DNA of 61,221 nt from contig CAKZSV010000073.1 of the NCBI GenBank assembly GCA_937921485.1, positions 1 to 61,221 on the forward strand. Direction: 5' to 3'. A program made the position numbers and the translations under genes. Shown piece after piece: positions 52,506-61,040 of this stretch (its first letter is position 1; every line of letters starts with the position of its first letter). This stretch comes from an uncultured bacterium. Lineage in GTDB: Bacteria; Spirochaetota; UBA4802; JAGODF01. The notes below the pieces were generated by a model that worked only from the letters and a program-made list of their open reading frames with translations, did not search any database and had not been told where the DNA came from.

Positions 52506-52877
52506 TTATTTTTCAATCTTTGTGGCAAACACCAGTGGAATTTCCATCGAGCTTCCTTCGTACAGAATTTTCTTTCTTCCCAGGTATTGCCCTTTCACAA
52601 ACATTGATTTTCCTTTTATTAAAATCCCCGGAGGAATTGGAGTCTGATATATTTCGCAATACCAGAAATAGTCATCCGATTTCATAAGTACGCCCTGCGG
52701 GAACATTGCCGATAAAATGTGTACGATGGTGCTGCGGCATTCGATGGATGTGCCAATGGTGCCGATGGGGTTGGAATAAATGAGTGTCCATGGACAGTTC
52801 TCCGCTGAGATTATCTTCATCAGGGGAATTACGCAGATATTGGCGATGAGAATTATGAACAGATATTGTTTCTTCAT
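52506..52877 (-). CDS. Small exported hypothetical protein
   Basis: A 123-residue protein with a clear signal peptide (MKKQYLFIILIANICVIPL) and a mature part of about 100 residues that contains three cysteines (NCPW, IECRS, WYCEIY). I do not recognise the family. It lies in opposite orientation to cas6, with 150 bp of AT-rich sequence between, and is probably not part of the CRISPR system. Confidence 0.55.
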   Translation of the reverse strand: MKKQYLFIILIANICVIPLMKIISAENCPWTLIYSNPIGTIGTSIECRSTIVHILSAMFPQGVLMKSDDYFWYCEIYQTPIPPGILIKGKSMFVKGQYLGRKKILYEGSSMEIPLVFATKIEK

Positions 52878-52992
52878 GTTGCCTTTGATGGTCGCGTTAA
52901 AGAGTTTCTTTAATTTTGATATTGCTCATATGTCAAAAATAACGGAAAACGTTAGATATAAAGAATTATCTTTTGTAATGTAAAAAATATTA

Positions 52993-53021
52993 TTGACATT
53001 ATAATAAAAACAAATTTTATT
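52993..53021 (+). promoter_or_regulatory. Candidate promoter of the type III operon
   Basis: TTGACA at 52993-52998 and TTTATT at 53016-53021 with a 17-bp spacer. Transcription would begin at or very near the cas6 ATG (53028), and there is no ribosome site, so a leaderless start is possible. A TATAAT (53000-53005) inside the spacer makes the assignment uncertain. Confidence 0.4.
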
Positions 53022-53027
53022 TAAAAA

Positions 53028-53957
53028 ATGCAGAATATTGACACAAACATCAAACTCTATTCAGTGAAAATATCCTGTAAAGCACTTTCTCGCATTTCAT
53101 TTCCAAATTTTCCCGGCATACCCTTCCGCGGTGGCTTCGGGCATATGCTCAAACGCTCTGTGTGCATTATGAAAAAAACAGCATCGTGTAGCCCCTGTGC
53201 GCTGGCGAGCAGCTGCCCCTATGCCATAATATTCGAAACGCCAAATGTTGCCACCACAGAAAAAATGAGAAGCGCAACTCATTTTCCGCATCCTTTTTCG
53301 TTTACGCCTCTTTTTGCATACCCCTCGATTTTTTTAAAAGACGACACGTTCCATTTAAAGCTTTCACTTTTTGGCACGGCAATTAAATTTTTTCCCCACA
53401 TCATCCACGCCCTCATGCAGCTCGGAAAACGAGGTATAGGTTATAAAAGGGGAAAGTACACCATTTCGCAGATTATCGACTATGCGTCCGGTAAAACAAT
53501 TTTTAATGGAGAAAAAATTCTTTCACAGGATATTCAATCCTTTGTTTTTTCAGATGAATTCAAGGGGAATCGCCTCACGCTTTCATTTTTTACCCCTTGT
53601 AAAATTAAATTGCACGGCGAATACCTTCGGCAGTTCAATATGAAAATAATTATTGAGAATATTAAGCGGAGAATTGAAAATATTTCCTATTTTTTTGGTG
53701 AAAATCCAGTAGAAATTAATGTCAATCACATCAACTACAATGATATTGCCTGCGTGAAGAGCGATTTACGATGGGCAATAAACAAAAGATTTTCAAAAAG
53801 AAAACATCAGCACATGTATCTTGGAGGATTTTTGGGAGAAGTGCAGATTGAAGGTGCGCTCAACGCTGTATATCCGCTGCTTGAAGTTGGTGAAGTGATA
53901 AATATTGGCAGCAATACCTCATTTGGATTCGGGGCAATACACATTATTCCATGCTAG
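53028..53957 (+). CDS. cas6: CRISPR endoribonuclease Cas6
   Basis: The protein matches the Cas6 family (RAMP fold) that processes pre-crRNA within the repeats. PFRGGFGHMLKRSVC and SPCALASSCPYAIIFE near the N-terminus and the C-terminal glycine-rich loop INIGSNTSFGFGAIHI are typical. Length 309 residues. Cysteines at about residues 46-64 may bind zinc. It is the first gene of the operon, without a Shine-Dalgarno sequence. A catalytic triad cannot be assigned with confidence from sequence alone. Confidence 0.85.
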   Translation: MQNIDTNIKLYSVKISCKALSRISFPNFPGIPFRGGFGHMLKRSVCIMKKTASCSPCALASSCPYAIIFETPNVATTEKMRSATHFPHPFSFTPLFAYPSIFLKDDTFHLKLSLFGTAIKFFPHIIHALMQLGKRGIGYKRGKYTISQIIDYASGKTIFNGEKILSQDIQSFVFSDEFKGNRLTLSFFTPCKIKLHGEYLRQFNMKIIIENIKRRIENISYFFGENPVEINVNHINYNDIACVKSDLRWAINKRFSKRKHQHMYLGGFLGEVQIEGALNAVYPLLEVGEVINIGSNTSFGFGAIHIIPC

Positions 53958-53968
53958 AGGCTTGCGAT

Positions 53969-56374
53969 ATGAAAGAATACTACGAAATACTCATCGCATC
54001 GCTTTTGCACGATATTGGAAAGTTCAAAGAACGGGCATTTGGGGGTGAAGACCATTCCGCATTTCCAAAATCCATGGAAGGCATCATTCTGCCGCACAAG
54101 GAAGACGGCAGATACACCCACAGACATGCGCTCTGGACGTATGACTTTTTCGAAAACGATATCACACGTTGGAATCTTCCAGGGGAAATCGACTGGAAAA
54201 AAGTAAAGGACCTCGCCTCGATGCATCACAATGCAGATAAGGATAAGCCTGATGAAGCGATCATCCAGCGAGCTGATATCATTTCAGCAGCGAGCGACCG
54301 CAGCGGAGAGGCAAGCTATGAAAGAGGCGCACATCTTAAAAGGCCGCTCAAACCTGTTTTTTCAGCGATCGAGTTGGACCACAAATTGTCAGCGGAGTAC
54401 GGATACGGCCTTGCTCGCATTTCGCCGGATGGTATATTCCCTTTCAAAGTCCAGGGTGATAAAACTTCGCTTCAAAGCCAGTATAAAAAGCTGTGGGATG
54501 ATTTTTTGCAGTCTGGAAAAAGTGCGTTCGAGGAGTATCGTCCCTCCCGGGGCATGGATCAGTTTGTGATGTTGCTCGTTTCGCTTTTGCAAAAATACTG
54601 CTGGTGCATTCCCTCCGCGACGAATGACCTCTTTTGCGATATTTCCCTCTATGACCATGCGGTGAGCACTGCCGCCATCGCACTTGTATTGAAGGCATTG
54701 CAGCTGAGCGGGAAGGAGCCTGAAAAGCCGTTTTTATTTTTTGCAGGAGATCTTTCCGGCATTCAGAATTTCATTTTTCAGCATCATCAAAAAGCATTTA
54801 AGGGAAGTTCCAAAATTATTCGCGGCCGCTCGATGTTCATCACGGCGATTTCGCACCTGTACACCTGTTTTCTTTGCAAAAAAATTGGCATTCCGCCATT
54901 TGTACAGCTATTAAATGCCGGAGGGAAATTTACGCTCATTTTGCCGAATACTGATGAAATAAAACAAACGCTCGAAGCTTCGACGCGTAAGATCGATGAA
55001 TGGTTTTTCAATAGCTTCCATGGCGATTTTACTGTGGTGTATGATTACAGCGTCGAAGGATCGGAAAGCGATTTGAGTCTTACCTCATTCAAAAACATCA
55101 TTGCAACAATAAATTATAATCTCGCGCAGCGGAAAAGGCAAAAATTTCATAGCTTGCTTAAAGAGGGGAAATGCGTCATCGACATCGACTACGGCGAGGA
55201 TGAATTGTGCAAAGCCTGCGGGCGCTACGCACCTTTGCCGGATACCGAAGAAGATCGCTGTAAAAAGTGCGAGGAAATGTTTCAGCTCGGTTCAAAAATC
55301 ACTAAAAAGAGCATCATTGCCTTTCATGAAGGAAAGGGAGATTTGGCATTTGGCGAAGGCGGTATGGCCTTAAGCATCGTTGATTCTTCTGATACAATTG
55401 CGAAGCCGATTTTTCTTTTCTCTCTGGATGAAGATATTGAAACGTTACCTTACTTTTTTAGCAATACCTACGTTCCCCTTGATCAATTGAATACGACGAT
55501 GGATTTTGAGCAAATTGCTGCCTGTGCTATTCACGACGTTTCAAACATGGGAGATGAAAATGAAAAAGCAAAAACGCGGGGATCGAAGTTTCTCGCCTAC
55601 ATAAAAGTCGATGTGGACAACATGGGAGCGGTGTTCAGCCAGGGCTTGAAAAATATGTCCATTTCGCGCTATGTGACGCTTTCGCGAATGCTCAATACCT
55701 TTTTCACGCTGTATGTGAAGCATCTGCTGGAGAAGAAATATTCGAACTTCTACACGGTTTTTTCAGGAGGCGATGATCTTTTCCTCATTGCGCCATGGGA
55801 CGAGGTGCTGCATTTTATTCATGATCTTCAGCAAAATTTTACGCGCTTTGTATGCGCACACGGTGATCTGCACTTTTCAAGCGGTATCATCATTCAGAAG
55901 CCGAACTATCCCATGAGCAAGGCGGCGGTGCTTGCGGAAGATAAGCTCGAAGAGGCAAAGGATGCGGGGCGCAATCGCATTTCGTACTTTATCACGACTG
56001 GCTACGATGAAATGCAAAAAATCCATGAGTATGCGCACTGGTTTGTGCGCCAGTTTGAAGATAAAAATTCGAATATCAATCACGCATTTTTCTACCGGCT
56101 TTTGCAGTATGTGCGGATGGCAAAAAGTGTTAGATCTGGAAAATGCGCAATTAGCGATCTCTTCTACATTCCTTCGTTCAAATACGATATTGTTCGAAAT
56201 ATTCGAAAAAGCGATGCATTCGGAAACATCGTTAATGTTGAAGAATTAAAAAAACTTGAAGAGCTTTTTTTTACGTACACCACCGAACATCCGGAGGTGC
56301 TCGAAACTATTGTAAAAATTGCGCTCTATACGACGCGCGAATATACCATCCACAAGGAGGGGGGAAATGATTGA
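53969..56374 (+). CDS. cas10: Type III-A Cas10 (Csm1)
   Basis: The large signature subunit. HD nuclease motif LLHDIGKF (His14-Asp15) at the N-terminus, zinc ribbon CKAC...CKKC (Cys414, 417, 431, 434) and palm motif SGGDDLF (GGDD at 600-603) are all intact, so both target-activated ssDNA cleavage and cyclic-oligoadenylate synthesis are expected. Start ATG 53969 is preferred, since GAGG lies 8 bases upstream; ATG 53951 has none and overlaps cas6. Length about 801 residues, normal for Csm1. Confidence 0.95.
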   Translation: MKEYYEILIASLLHDIGKFKERAFGGEDHSAFPKSMEGIILPHKEDGRYTHRHALWTYDFFENDITRWNLPGEIDWKKVKDLASMHHNADKDKPDEAIIQRADIISAASDRSGEASYERGAHLKRPLKPVFSAIELDHKLSAEYGYGLARISPDGIFPFKVQGDKTSLQSQYKKLWDDFLQSGKSAFEEYRPSRGMDQFVMLLVSLLQKYCWCIPSATNDLFCDISLYDHAVSTAAIALVLKALQLSGKEPEKPFLFFAGDLSGIQNFIFQHHQKAFKGSSKIIRGRSMFITAISHLYTCFLCKKIGIPPFVQLLNAGGKFTLILPNTDEIKQTLEASTRKIDEWFFNSFHGDFTVVYDYSVEGSESDLSLTSFKNIIATINYNLAQRKRQKFHSLLKEGKCVIDIDYGEDELCKACGRYAPLPDTEEDRCKKCEEMFQLGSKITKKSIIAFHEGKGDLAFGEGGMALSIVDSSDTIAKPIFLFSLDEDIETLPYFFSNTYVPLDQLNTTMDFEQIAACAIHDVSNMGDENEKAKTRGSKFLAYIKVDVDNMGAVFSQGLKNMSISRYVTLSRMLNTFFTLYVKHLLEKKYSNFYTVFSGGDDLFLIAPWDEVLHFIHDLQQNFTRFVCAHGDLHFSSGIIIQKPNYPMSKAAVLAEDKLEEAKDAGRNRISYFITTGYDEMQKIHEYAHWFVRQFEDKNSNINHAFFYRLLQYVRMAKSVRSGKCAISDLFYIPSFKYDIVRNIRKSDAFGNIVNVEELKKLEELFFTYTTEHPEVLETIVKIALYTTREYTIHKEGGND

Positions 56375-56834
56375 ACTTACGCAGGAATATGTGACGAAGA
56401 AAGCAGAAGAAATTGTCCAGCGGATATCAGGAAAAATCGATGCAAGCCAGCTTCGAAAATTTTACGACGATTTTAAAGTGCTGGAAAGAAAAATGAATGA
56501 ACAGCAAAACCTTAGCAATGAGTGGTTTAAGAAATCGATGATTCCGCACATTAAGTTTGTGGGCACTAAAATCGTCTATAGCGCCGGCAGAAAAAAATCG
56601 GAAGGCGGCTCTGCTAAAAGAACGCTGGTGCCAGAGGAATTTAAAAGCCATATCCTGGCAGAACTTGATAAAATTGAAAAAATTGATGATTTTAAGCATT
56701 TCCTGATGCACTATCAGGCGATTATCGCCTATTTTACGTACAAAAGCAAGATGGCAGAAGAGCTTCATGAAAAAACGCGTGCTGAAGCAAATAAGCCGGC
56801 AGGCACTAACATAAAAAATCATAAGAAATACTAA
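56367..56834 (+). CDS. csm2: Csm2, small subunit of the type III-A complex
   Basis: Start ATG 56367 after AAGGAGGGGG; overlaps the cas10 stop. A 155-residue, all-helical basic protein; helices such as ASQLRKFYDDFKVLERKM and the Lys-rich loop around RKKSEGGSAKRT fit Csm2, which forms the belly filament and contacts the crRNA-target duplex. Position between cas10 and csm3 is the standard gene order. Confidence 0.9.
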   Translation: MIELTQEYVTKKAEEIVQRISGKIDASQLRKFYDDFKVLERKMNEQQNLSNEWFKKSMIPHIKFVGTKIVYSAGRKKSEGGSAKRTLVPEEFKSHILAELDKIEKIDDFKHFLMHYQAIIAYFTYKSKMAEELHEKTRAEANKPAGTNIKNHKKY

Positions 56835-56855
56835 CTCGCAGAAAGGAGTACAAGC

Positions 56856-57503
56856 ATGGAAAATCTCACAATCAAGAAAATCGAAGGAAAGATTCGGCTT
56901 CTCACCGGTCTGCACATCGGGGGCGGCACAGAGGCGCTCGAAATAGGCGGCATCGACAATCCCGTCATCAAAGATCCAAAAAGCGGATATCCCTACATTC
57001 CCGGATCATCGTTGAAAGGAAAGATGCGCTCGCTGCTTGAAATTGCAAAAGGGAAAGTTGTAGCAAAAGGACCGTGCCAGTGCGGCAAAGAGGAGTGCGA
57101 TGTGTGCAAAATCTTTGGCAATACGAATAAGGACTCAAAAACCGGTATCACGCGCGCAGTCTTTCGCGACAGTTTTCTGGATCCAGAGTCGATCAAAATG
57201 CTCAATGAACGCAATCTCACCGCCACCGAAGCAAAAATGGAAAATAGCATCGACCGCATAAAGGGTGCTGCCATCTCGCCGCGCACCACCGAGCGGGTTA
57301 TTGCGGGCCTTTCGTTTAATTTTGAAATTGCTCTTCGCGTCCTCAAGGAAGACGGCGATGGACAGAAGATGGTGGATTTTCTCAAAGACGGGATGCTGCT
57401 TCTTGAAAAGGATGCGCTTGGAGGAAGCGGAAGCCGCGGATACGGGAAAATAAAGTTTGAGAACGTCACCTGCGATGGGGAAGAACTTCAACTGCATGGA
57501 TAA
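56856..57503 (+). CDS. csm3: Csm3, backbone RNase subunit
   Basis: A 215-residue RAMP protein of the backbone. The catalytic Asp for 6-nt target RNA cleavage is Asp34 in GGIDNPVIKDP. YPYIPGSSLKGKMRSLLE and the Gly-rich end GGSGSRGYGKIKF are signature motifs. CQCGKEECDVCKIFG supplies the Cys set of the zinc-binding insertion. Ribosome site AGAAAGGAG is 8 bases upstream. Intact Csm3 implies RNA cleavage activity. Confidence 0.95.
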   Translation: MENLTIKKIEGKIRLLTGLHIGGGTEALEIGGIDNPVIKDPKSGYPYIPGSSLKGKMRSLLEIAKGKVVAKGPCQCGKEECDVCKIFGNTNKDSKTGITRAVFRDSFLDPESIKMLNERNLTATEAKMENSIDRIKGAAISPRTTERVIAGLSFNFEIALRVLKEDGDGQKMVDFLKDGMLLLEKDALGGSGSRGYGKIKFENVTCDGEELQLHG

Positions 57504-57508
57504 TACCC

Positions 57509-58447
57509 ATGAAACACTATAAATTCATCTTTACACCGCGCTCGTACTTTTCGGAGATTTTTTCGTCCGATACGCTTTTTGGAACTCTCTGCTGGTACGT
57601 GCGGTATCTGGAAGGCGAGAAGGCGCTGGAAGAGATGCTGAGAGCTTTTGAAAAAGAGCCGCCATTTCTCATCTCATCCCTTCTGCCAGAGGGATTCATT
57701 CCGCGTCCCATCCTGCCGTTTCGTATGAAACATCGTATCAGTGATATTAACATTACCAAAAAGCTAAAAAAATTGAAATGGTTACCGCTTTCAAGCTTTG
57801 CCAGATACCAGAACCGCTTTAGCATGGATGATGTTGCCTCTGATGATGTATTTGAGCAGGAGCGAAGGCTTTTGGAAAAACTAAAGCCACTTGAAATTAC
57901 CCGCAACAGAATAAACCGGCAGACGGGAACGGTGGTTGAAGGAATGCTTTTCACGGATACCTATGTATGTGCCGATGAGGTGAAGTTTGTGCTGTATGTT
58001 ACGGAATATGCGGAAACGTATCATGATATTGTGAGGCGCGCTTGTGAATGTGCCTGCGAGCTTGGATTGGGGCGCGAGGCTTCCACCGGCAAGGGAATCT
58101 TTTCCGTACGTGAATCGGCGCTTGATGAGATGGAGAAGCGCGTTTTTGCGCAAAAGGGGAGCCATTTTATAAGCCTCAGCCTCTGTGCGGGGGATAACCT
58201 TGTGCCGATTAGCTACGATACGTTCACCCGCTACGGCAAGCTTGGCGCAGAATTCAGCCAGCATGGCATTGGCGGCCGCCTTTTGTTTCACAAAAAGCCT
58301 GTGGTCTTTTACAAGGAAGGTTCTACTTTTAAAGCCGATGGCTCAATGCATGGAACTCTTCTGCGCAACATACACGTGGATGGGCGCATCTGCCAGTATG
58401 CGTATGCATATCCTCTGTATTTTACTCCGCAAGGAATATCACAATGA
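57509..58447 (+). CDS. csm4: Csm4, crRNA 5'-end cap subunit
   Basis: A RAMP protein of 312 residues: the SDTLFGTLCWYVRYLEGEKALEEML motif near residues 16-40 and the glycine-rich ELGLGREASTGKGIF (about 180-195) identify it. In the complex it binds Cas10 and the 5' handle of the crRNA. It begins 6 bp after csm3, with its end 17 bp before csm5. A normal length and order support its function. Confidence 0.92.
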   Translation: MKHYKFIFTPRSYFSEIFSSDTLFGTLCWYVRYLEGEKALEEMLRAFEKEPPFLISSLLPEGFIPRPILPFRMKHRISDINITKKLKKLKWLPLSSFARYQNRFSMDDVASDDVFEQERRLLEKLKPLEITRNRINRQTGTVVEGMLFTDTYVCADEVKFVLYVTEYAETYHDIVRRACECACELGLGREASTGKGIFSVRESALDEMEKRVFAQKGSHFISLSLCAGDNLVPISYDTFTRYGKLGAEFSQHGIGGRLLFHKKPVVFYKEGSTFKADGSMHGTLLRNIHVDGRICQYAYAYPLYFTPQGISQ

Positions 58448-58463
58448 TGAAGGTGAGAGCGTC

Positions 58464-59567
58464 ATGAAGCACTATGAAGTTGTTCTGCATATCATCACAC
58501 CGGTAATCATTCATACGGGCGAGCTCTATGATTCGCTTGAGCTTATGATCCTTGGCAATCAGCCGGATTTGCTTTCAATCATTGATGTGGGCAAAGTCTT
58601 TGAGTTGATGAGCGATGAGGATAAAGAAAAATTTTATAGGTACGTGAAATTGCTTCGCGGTGATGAAGCGGGCGATACAAACACTCTCAGCGCGCTTCGC
58701 GGCATGGTGCAATCGACAGTGCTGAAGAACCCGGATGTTATACGCACAAAAGCAAAGGCTTCAAAGGAATGCGTGAGCGATATTCAAAATAATTTTCACG
58801 CGATGGTGAATAAAATATTTAAAGATGCGGTGACGGGCAGGCCATATATTCCCGGTTCGAGCATCAAAGGCGCGCTTCGCACAGCAATACTGGAAGCGGA
58901 GCGGGCGAAGGAACAACGCGAAAAGCCGAATGCCAAACTGGTTGATAAACGAGGACATAAACACATTTTTAAAGCGAACGATTTTGAAATGCAGATCATT
59001 AAAGATACAGATAGTGCAATTTTTTCAGTGCTGCAGGATCCTTTCCGTATTCTGAAAGTTGCAGATTTTATATGCGAACGAAATGACGTATCCTTCGATA
59101 CCGTTCGTGTGATTGGCAAAGAAAAAAAAATGAAAGGAATTCCAGTGTATACTGAAATGACAGCGTCCCTTGTGAATTTAAAAACCGAATGCGTTGCGCG
59201 CGGCAGTATCACTATTGATGAAAATAGCTTGAAATATTTTGGTGAAGAAGAAAGAAAGCGGTTTAACAGTATGTTTTCAAAAGATAATATTATAAAAAGC
59301 CTCAGGCATTTTGCAAGGTATCTTCTGGAAAATCAGAAACACCTGATGGATGCTGAAGTGAAGAAAACAATTGAACAGCAATGCCCATCCGGATCCATCA
59401 ATCGCGCACCGCTCAGGCTTGGGCGTTTTGCGCAGATTGAGTCGAAGACGTTTAAGATAAAACGGGAGGAGAAGGGGAAGGAGAATATCAATATTGAAGG
59501 AGGCGTGAGCCGCTCGCTAATTGGCGGCAAAATCCCTGCAGGGTGGTGTGTGATGGAAATATTGTGA
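58464..59567 (+). CDS. csm5: Csm5, crRNA 3'-end subunit
   Basis: Start ATG 58464 after AAGGTGAG. The 367-residue RAMP protein has the conserved TPVIIHTGE near the N-terminus and GRPYIPGSSIKGALRTAILEAE (about residues 120-142), typical of Csm5. It caps the 3' end of the complex and contributes to crRNA maturation. It closes the csm genes; the CARF-HEPN gene starts 25 bp on. Confidence 0.92.
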   Translation: MKHYEVVLHIITPVIIHTGELYDSLELMILGNQPDLLSIIDVGKVFELMSDEDKEKFYRYVKLLRGDEAGDTNTLSALRGMVQSTVLKNPDVIRTKAKASKECVSDIQNNFHAMVNKIFKDAVTGRPYIPGSSIKGALRTAILEAERAKEQREKPNAKLVDKRGHKHIFKANDFEMQIIKDTDSAIFSVLQDPFRILKVADFICERNDVSFDTVRVIGKEKKMKGIPVYTEMTASLVNLKTECVARGSITIDENSLKYFGEEERKRFNSMFSKDNIIKSLRHFARYLLENQKHLMDAEVKKTIEQQCPSGSINRAPLRLGRFAQIESKTFKIKREEKGKENINIEGGVSRSLIGGKIPAGWCVMEIL

Positions 59568-59591
59568 ATAGCACAAGTAAGGAGGTGTCGT

Positions 59592-61040
59592 ATGGCAAAG
59601 ATGTTTTTAAGCTTTTTAGGGACGAATAAATATGTCAAATGTCACTATGAGTATGGGGACATGCGCAGCGGTGCGGTGAACTTTGTGCAGGAAGCGCTTG
59701 CGGAGATGTTCTGCAGCGATTGGAAAGAAAACGATTCGATTGTCATTTTTATCACTGATGAAGCAGAAGATAAAAACTGGAAGCGCGCGGAAGATGCTGA
59801 AACGGGGAATGAAATCCCGGGCCTTGAAGCAAAACTTGGTGATTTTGCACGAAGCAGAAATATGTCGCTAAAACCTGTGAAGATTCCTTCCGGTAAAGAT
59901 AAAAAAGAAATTGCGGAAATTTTCAACGCAATAGTGGCATGCGTGCCAGGGAATACGGAAATCATCATGGATGTGACGCATGCGTTTCGCGCCATACCGA
60001 TGCTTGCGGTGGTTGCGATTAATTTTTTAAAGCAGATAAAAAATGTAGAATTTAAAGGACTTTACTATGGAGCATTTGAAACGCTGGGCAGGCTTGAGGA
60101 AATAAAAAAGAAGGATATTGCCAGCAGAATTGCGCCCATTTTCGATTTGAGCGATTTTGTGAATATCATCGATTTTTCAAATGCGGTGTACTCATTCGTC
60201 GAAACCGGAAATGCCGAAATGCTTACGAAGCAGGCGTACGAAAATATTTTGAAGCCGATTGTGAAAGAAAACAAAACCGCTCAGAAATTGAGGCAAGTAA
60301 TGAGTGATGTAAATTCAATTACGAAGGATTTTTCCTATTGCCGTGGGATAGAAATCATCAAACGCGATTATAAAAAATTGCACGATGAGATTGAAACACT
60401 TTCAAAAGAAGTGCAAACGAGCGGAAGCCCTGAAATTGCATATTTAGGGGCATTGCTTGAAAAGGTGAATGAAAAGCTCAATATTTTTAAGGATTTCGAT
60501 GCTGCAGAAAACGCGCTGAAGGGAATTGTGGCAGCAGGGTGGTGCCTGCAGCATGGGCTGATACAGCAGAGCATCACCATTGCGCAGGAGGCAATGCTGA
60601 CGTATGTGTGTATGAAGTATATCACAAAAGAAGATGTGCAGAAGGAAGAGGAGAAGGAGAAAGAGAATCAGGAAAATAATAAGAAAATTAATAAGAAAAA
60701 TAATAAGAAAAAGAATGATAAGACGCAGCCGTATCAGGATAGAGATGTGCGTGAGAAAGTTAAGGACGTTATTATAGAAATCGGGAACAGTTATAATGAA
60801 CAGAACCAGGAAAATAAAACAAATTATGAGGGAATAAAGCAGAAACTATATCAAGGTCTTATATCGGATGATTTAATTGAGTTCTGCAAAATATATAATG
60901 AAGCAACCAATTATCGAAATGATATCAATCATGCGGGTTTCAGAAAATATCCATTGGATTCTGATAAATTAAAAGAAAAAATTAAAGCTTTTATAAGCAA
61001 ATTAAAAGATTGCGTAATGGGCATTAAAAGTCGCATGTAG
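59592..61040 (+). CDS. csx1: CARF-HEPN ribonuclease, Csx1/TIGR02221 type
   Basis: The N-terminal CARF domain (about residues 1-190) has the loop MDVTHAFRAIPML, typical of this family, and should bind cyclic oligoadenylate made by Cas10. The C-terminal HEPN RNase motif is RNDINH (Arg442, His447), an intact RxxxxH. Between them lie helices and an extremely Lys/Asn/Glu-rich stretch (about residues 355-380), probably a disordered linker. GGAGGTG precedes ATG 59592. It is therefore the predicted effector of second-messenger immunity in this locus. Confidence 0.9.
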   Translation: MAKMFLSFLGTNKYVKCHYEYGDMRSGAVNFVQEALAEMFCSDWKENDSIVIFITDEAEDKNWKRAEDAETGNEIPGLEAKLGDFARSRNMSLKPVKIPSGKDKKEIAEIFNAIVACVPGNTEIIMDVTHAFRAIPMLAVVAINFLKQIKNVEFKGLYYGAFETLGRLEEIKKKDIASRIAPIFDLSDFVNIIDFSNAVYSFVETGNAEMLTKQAYENILKPIVKENKTAQKLRQVMSDVNSITKDFSYCRGIEIIKRDYKKLHDEIETLSKEVQTSGSPEIAYLGALLEKVNEKLNIFKDFDAAENALKGIVAAGWCLQHGLIQQSITIAQEAMLTYVCMKYITKEDVQKEEEKEKENQENNKKINKKNNKKKNDKTQPYQDRDVREKVKDVIIEIGNSYNEQNQENKTNYEGIKQKLYQGLISDDLIEFCKIYNEATNYRNDINHAGFRKYPLDSDKLKEKIKAFISKLKDCVMGIKSRM

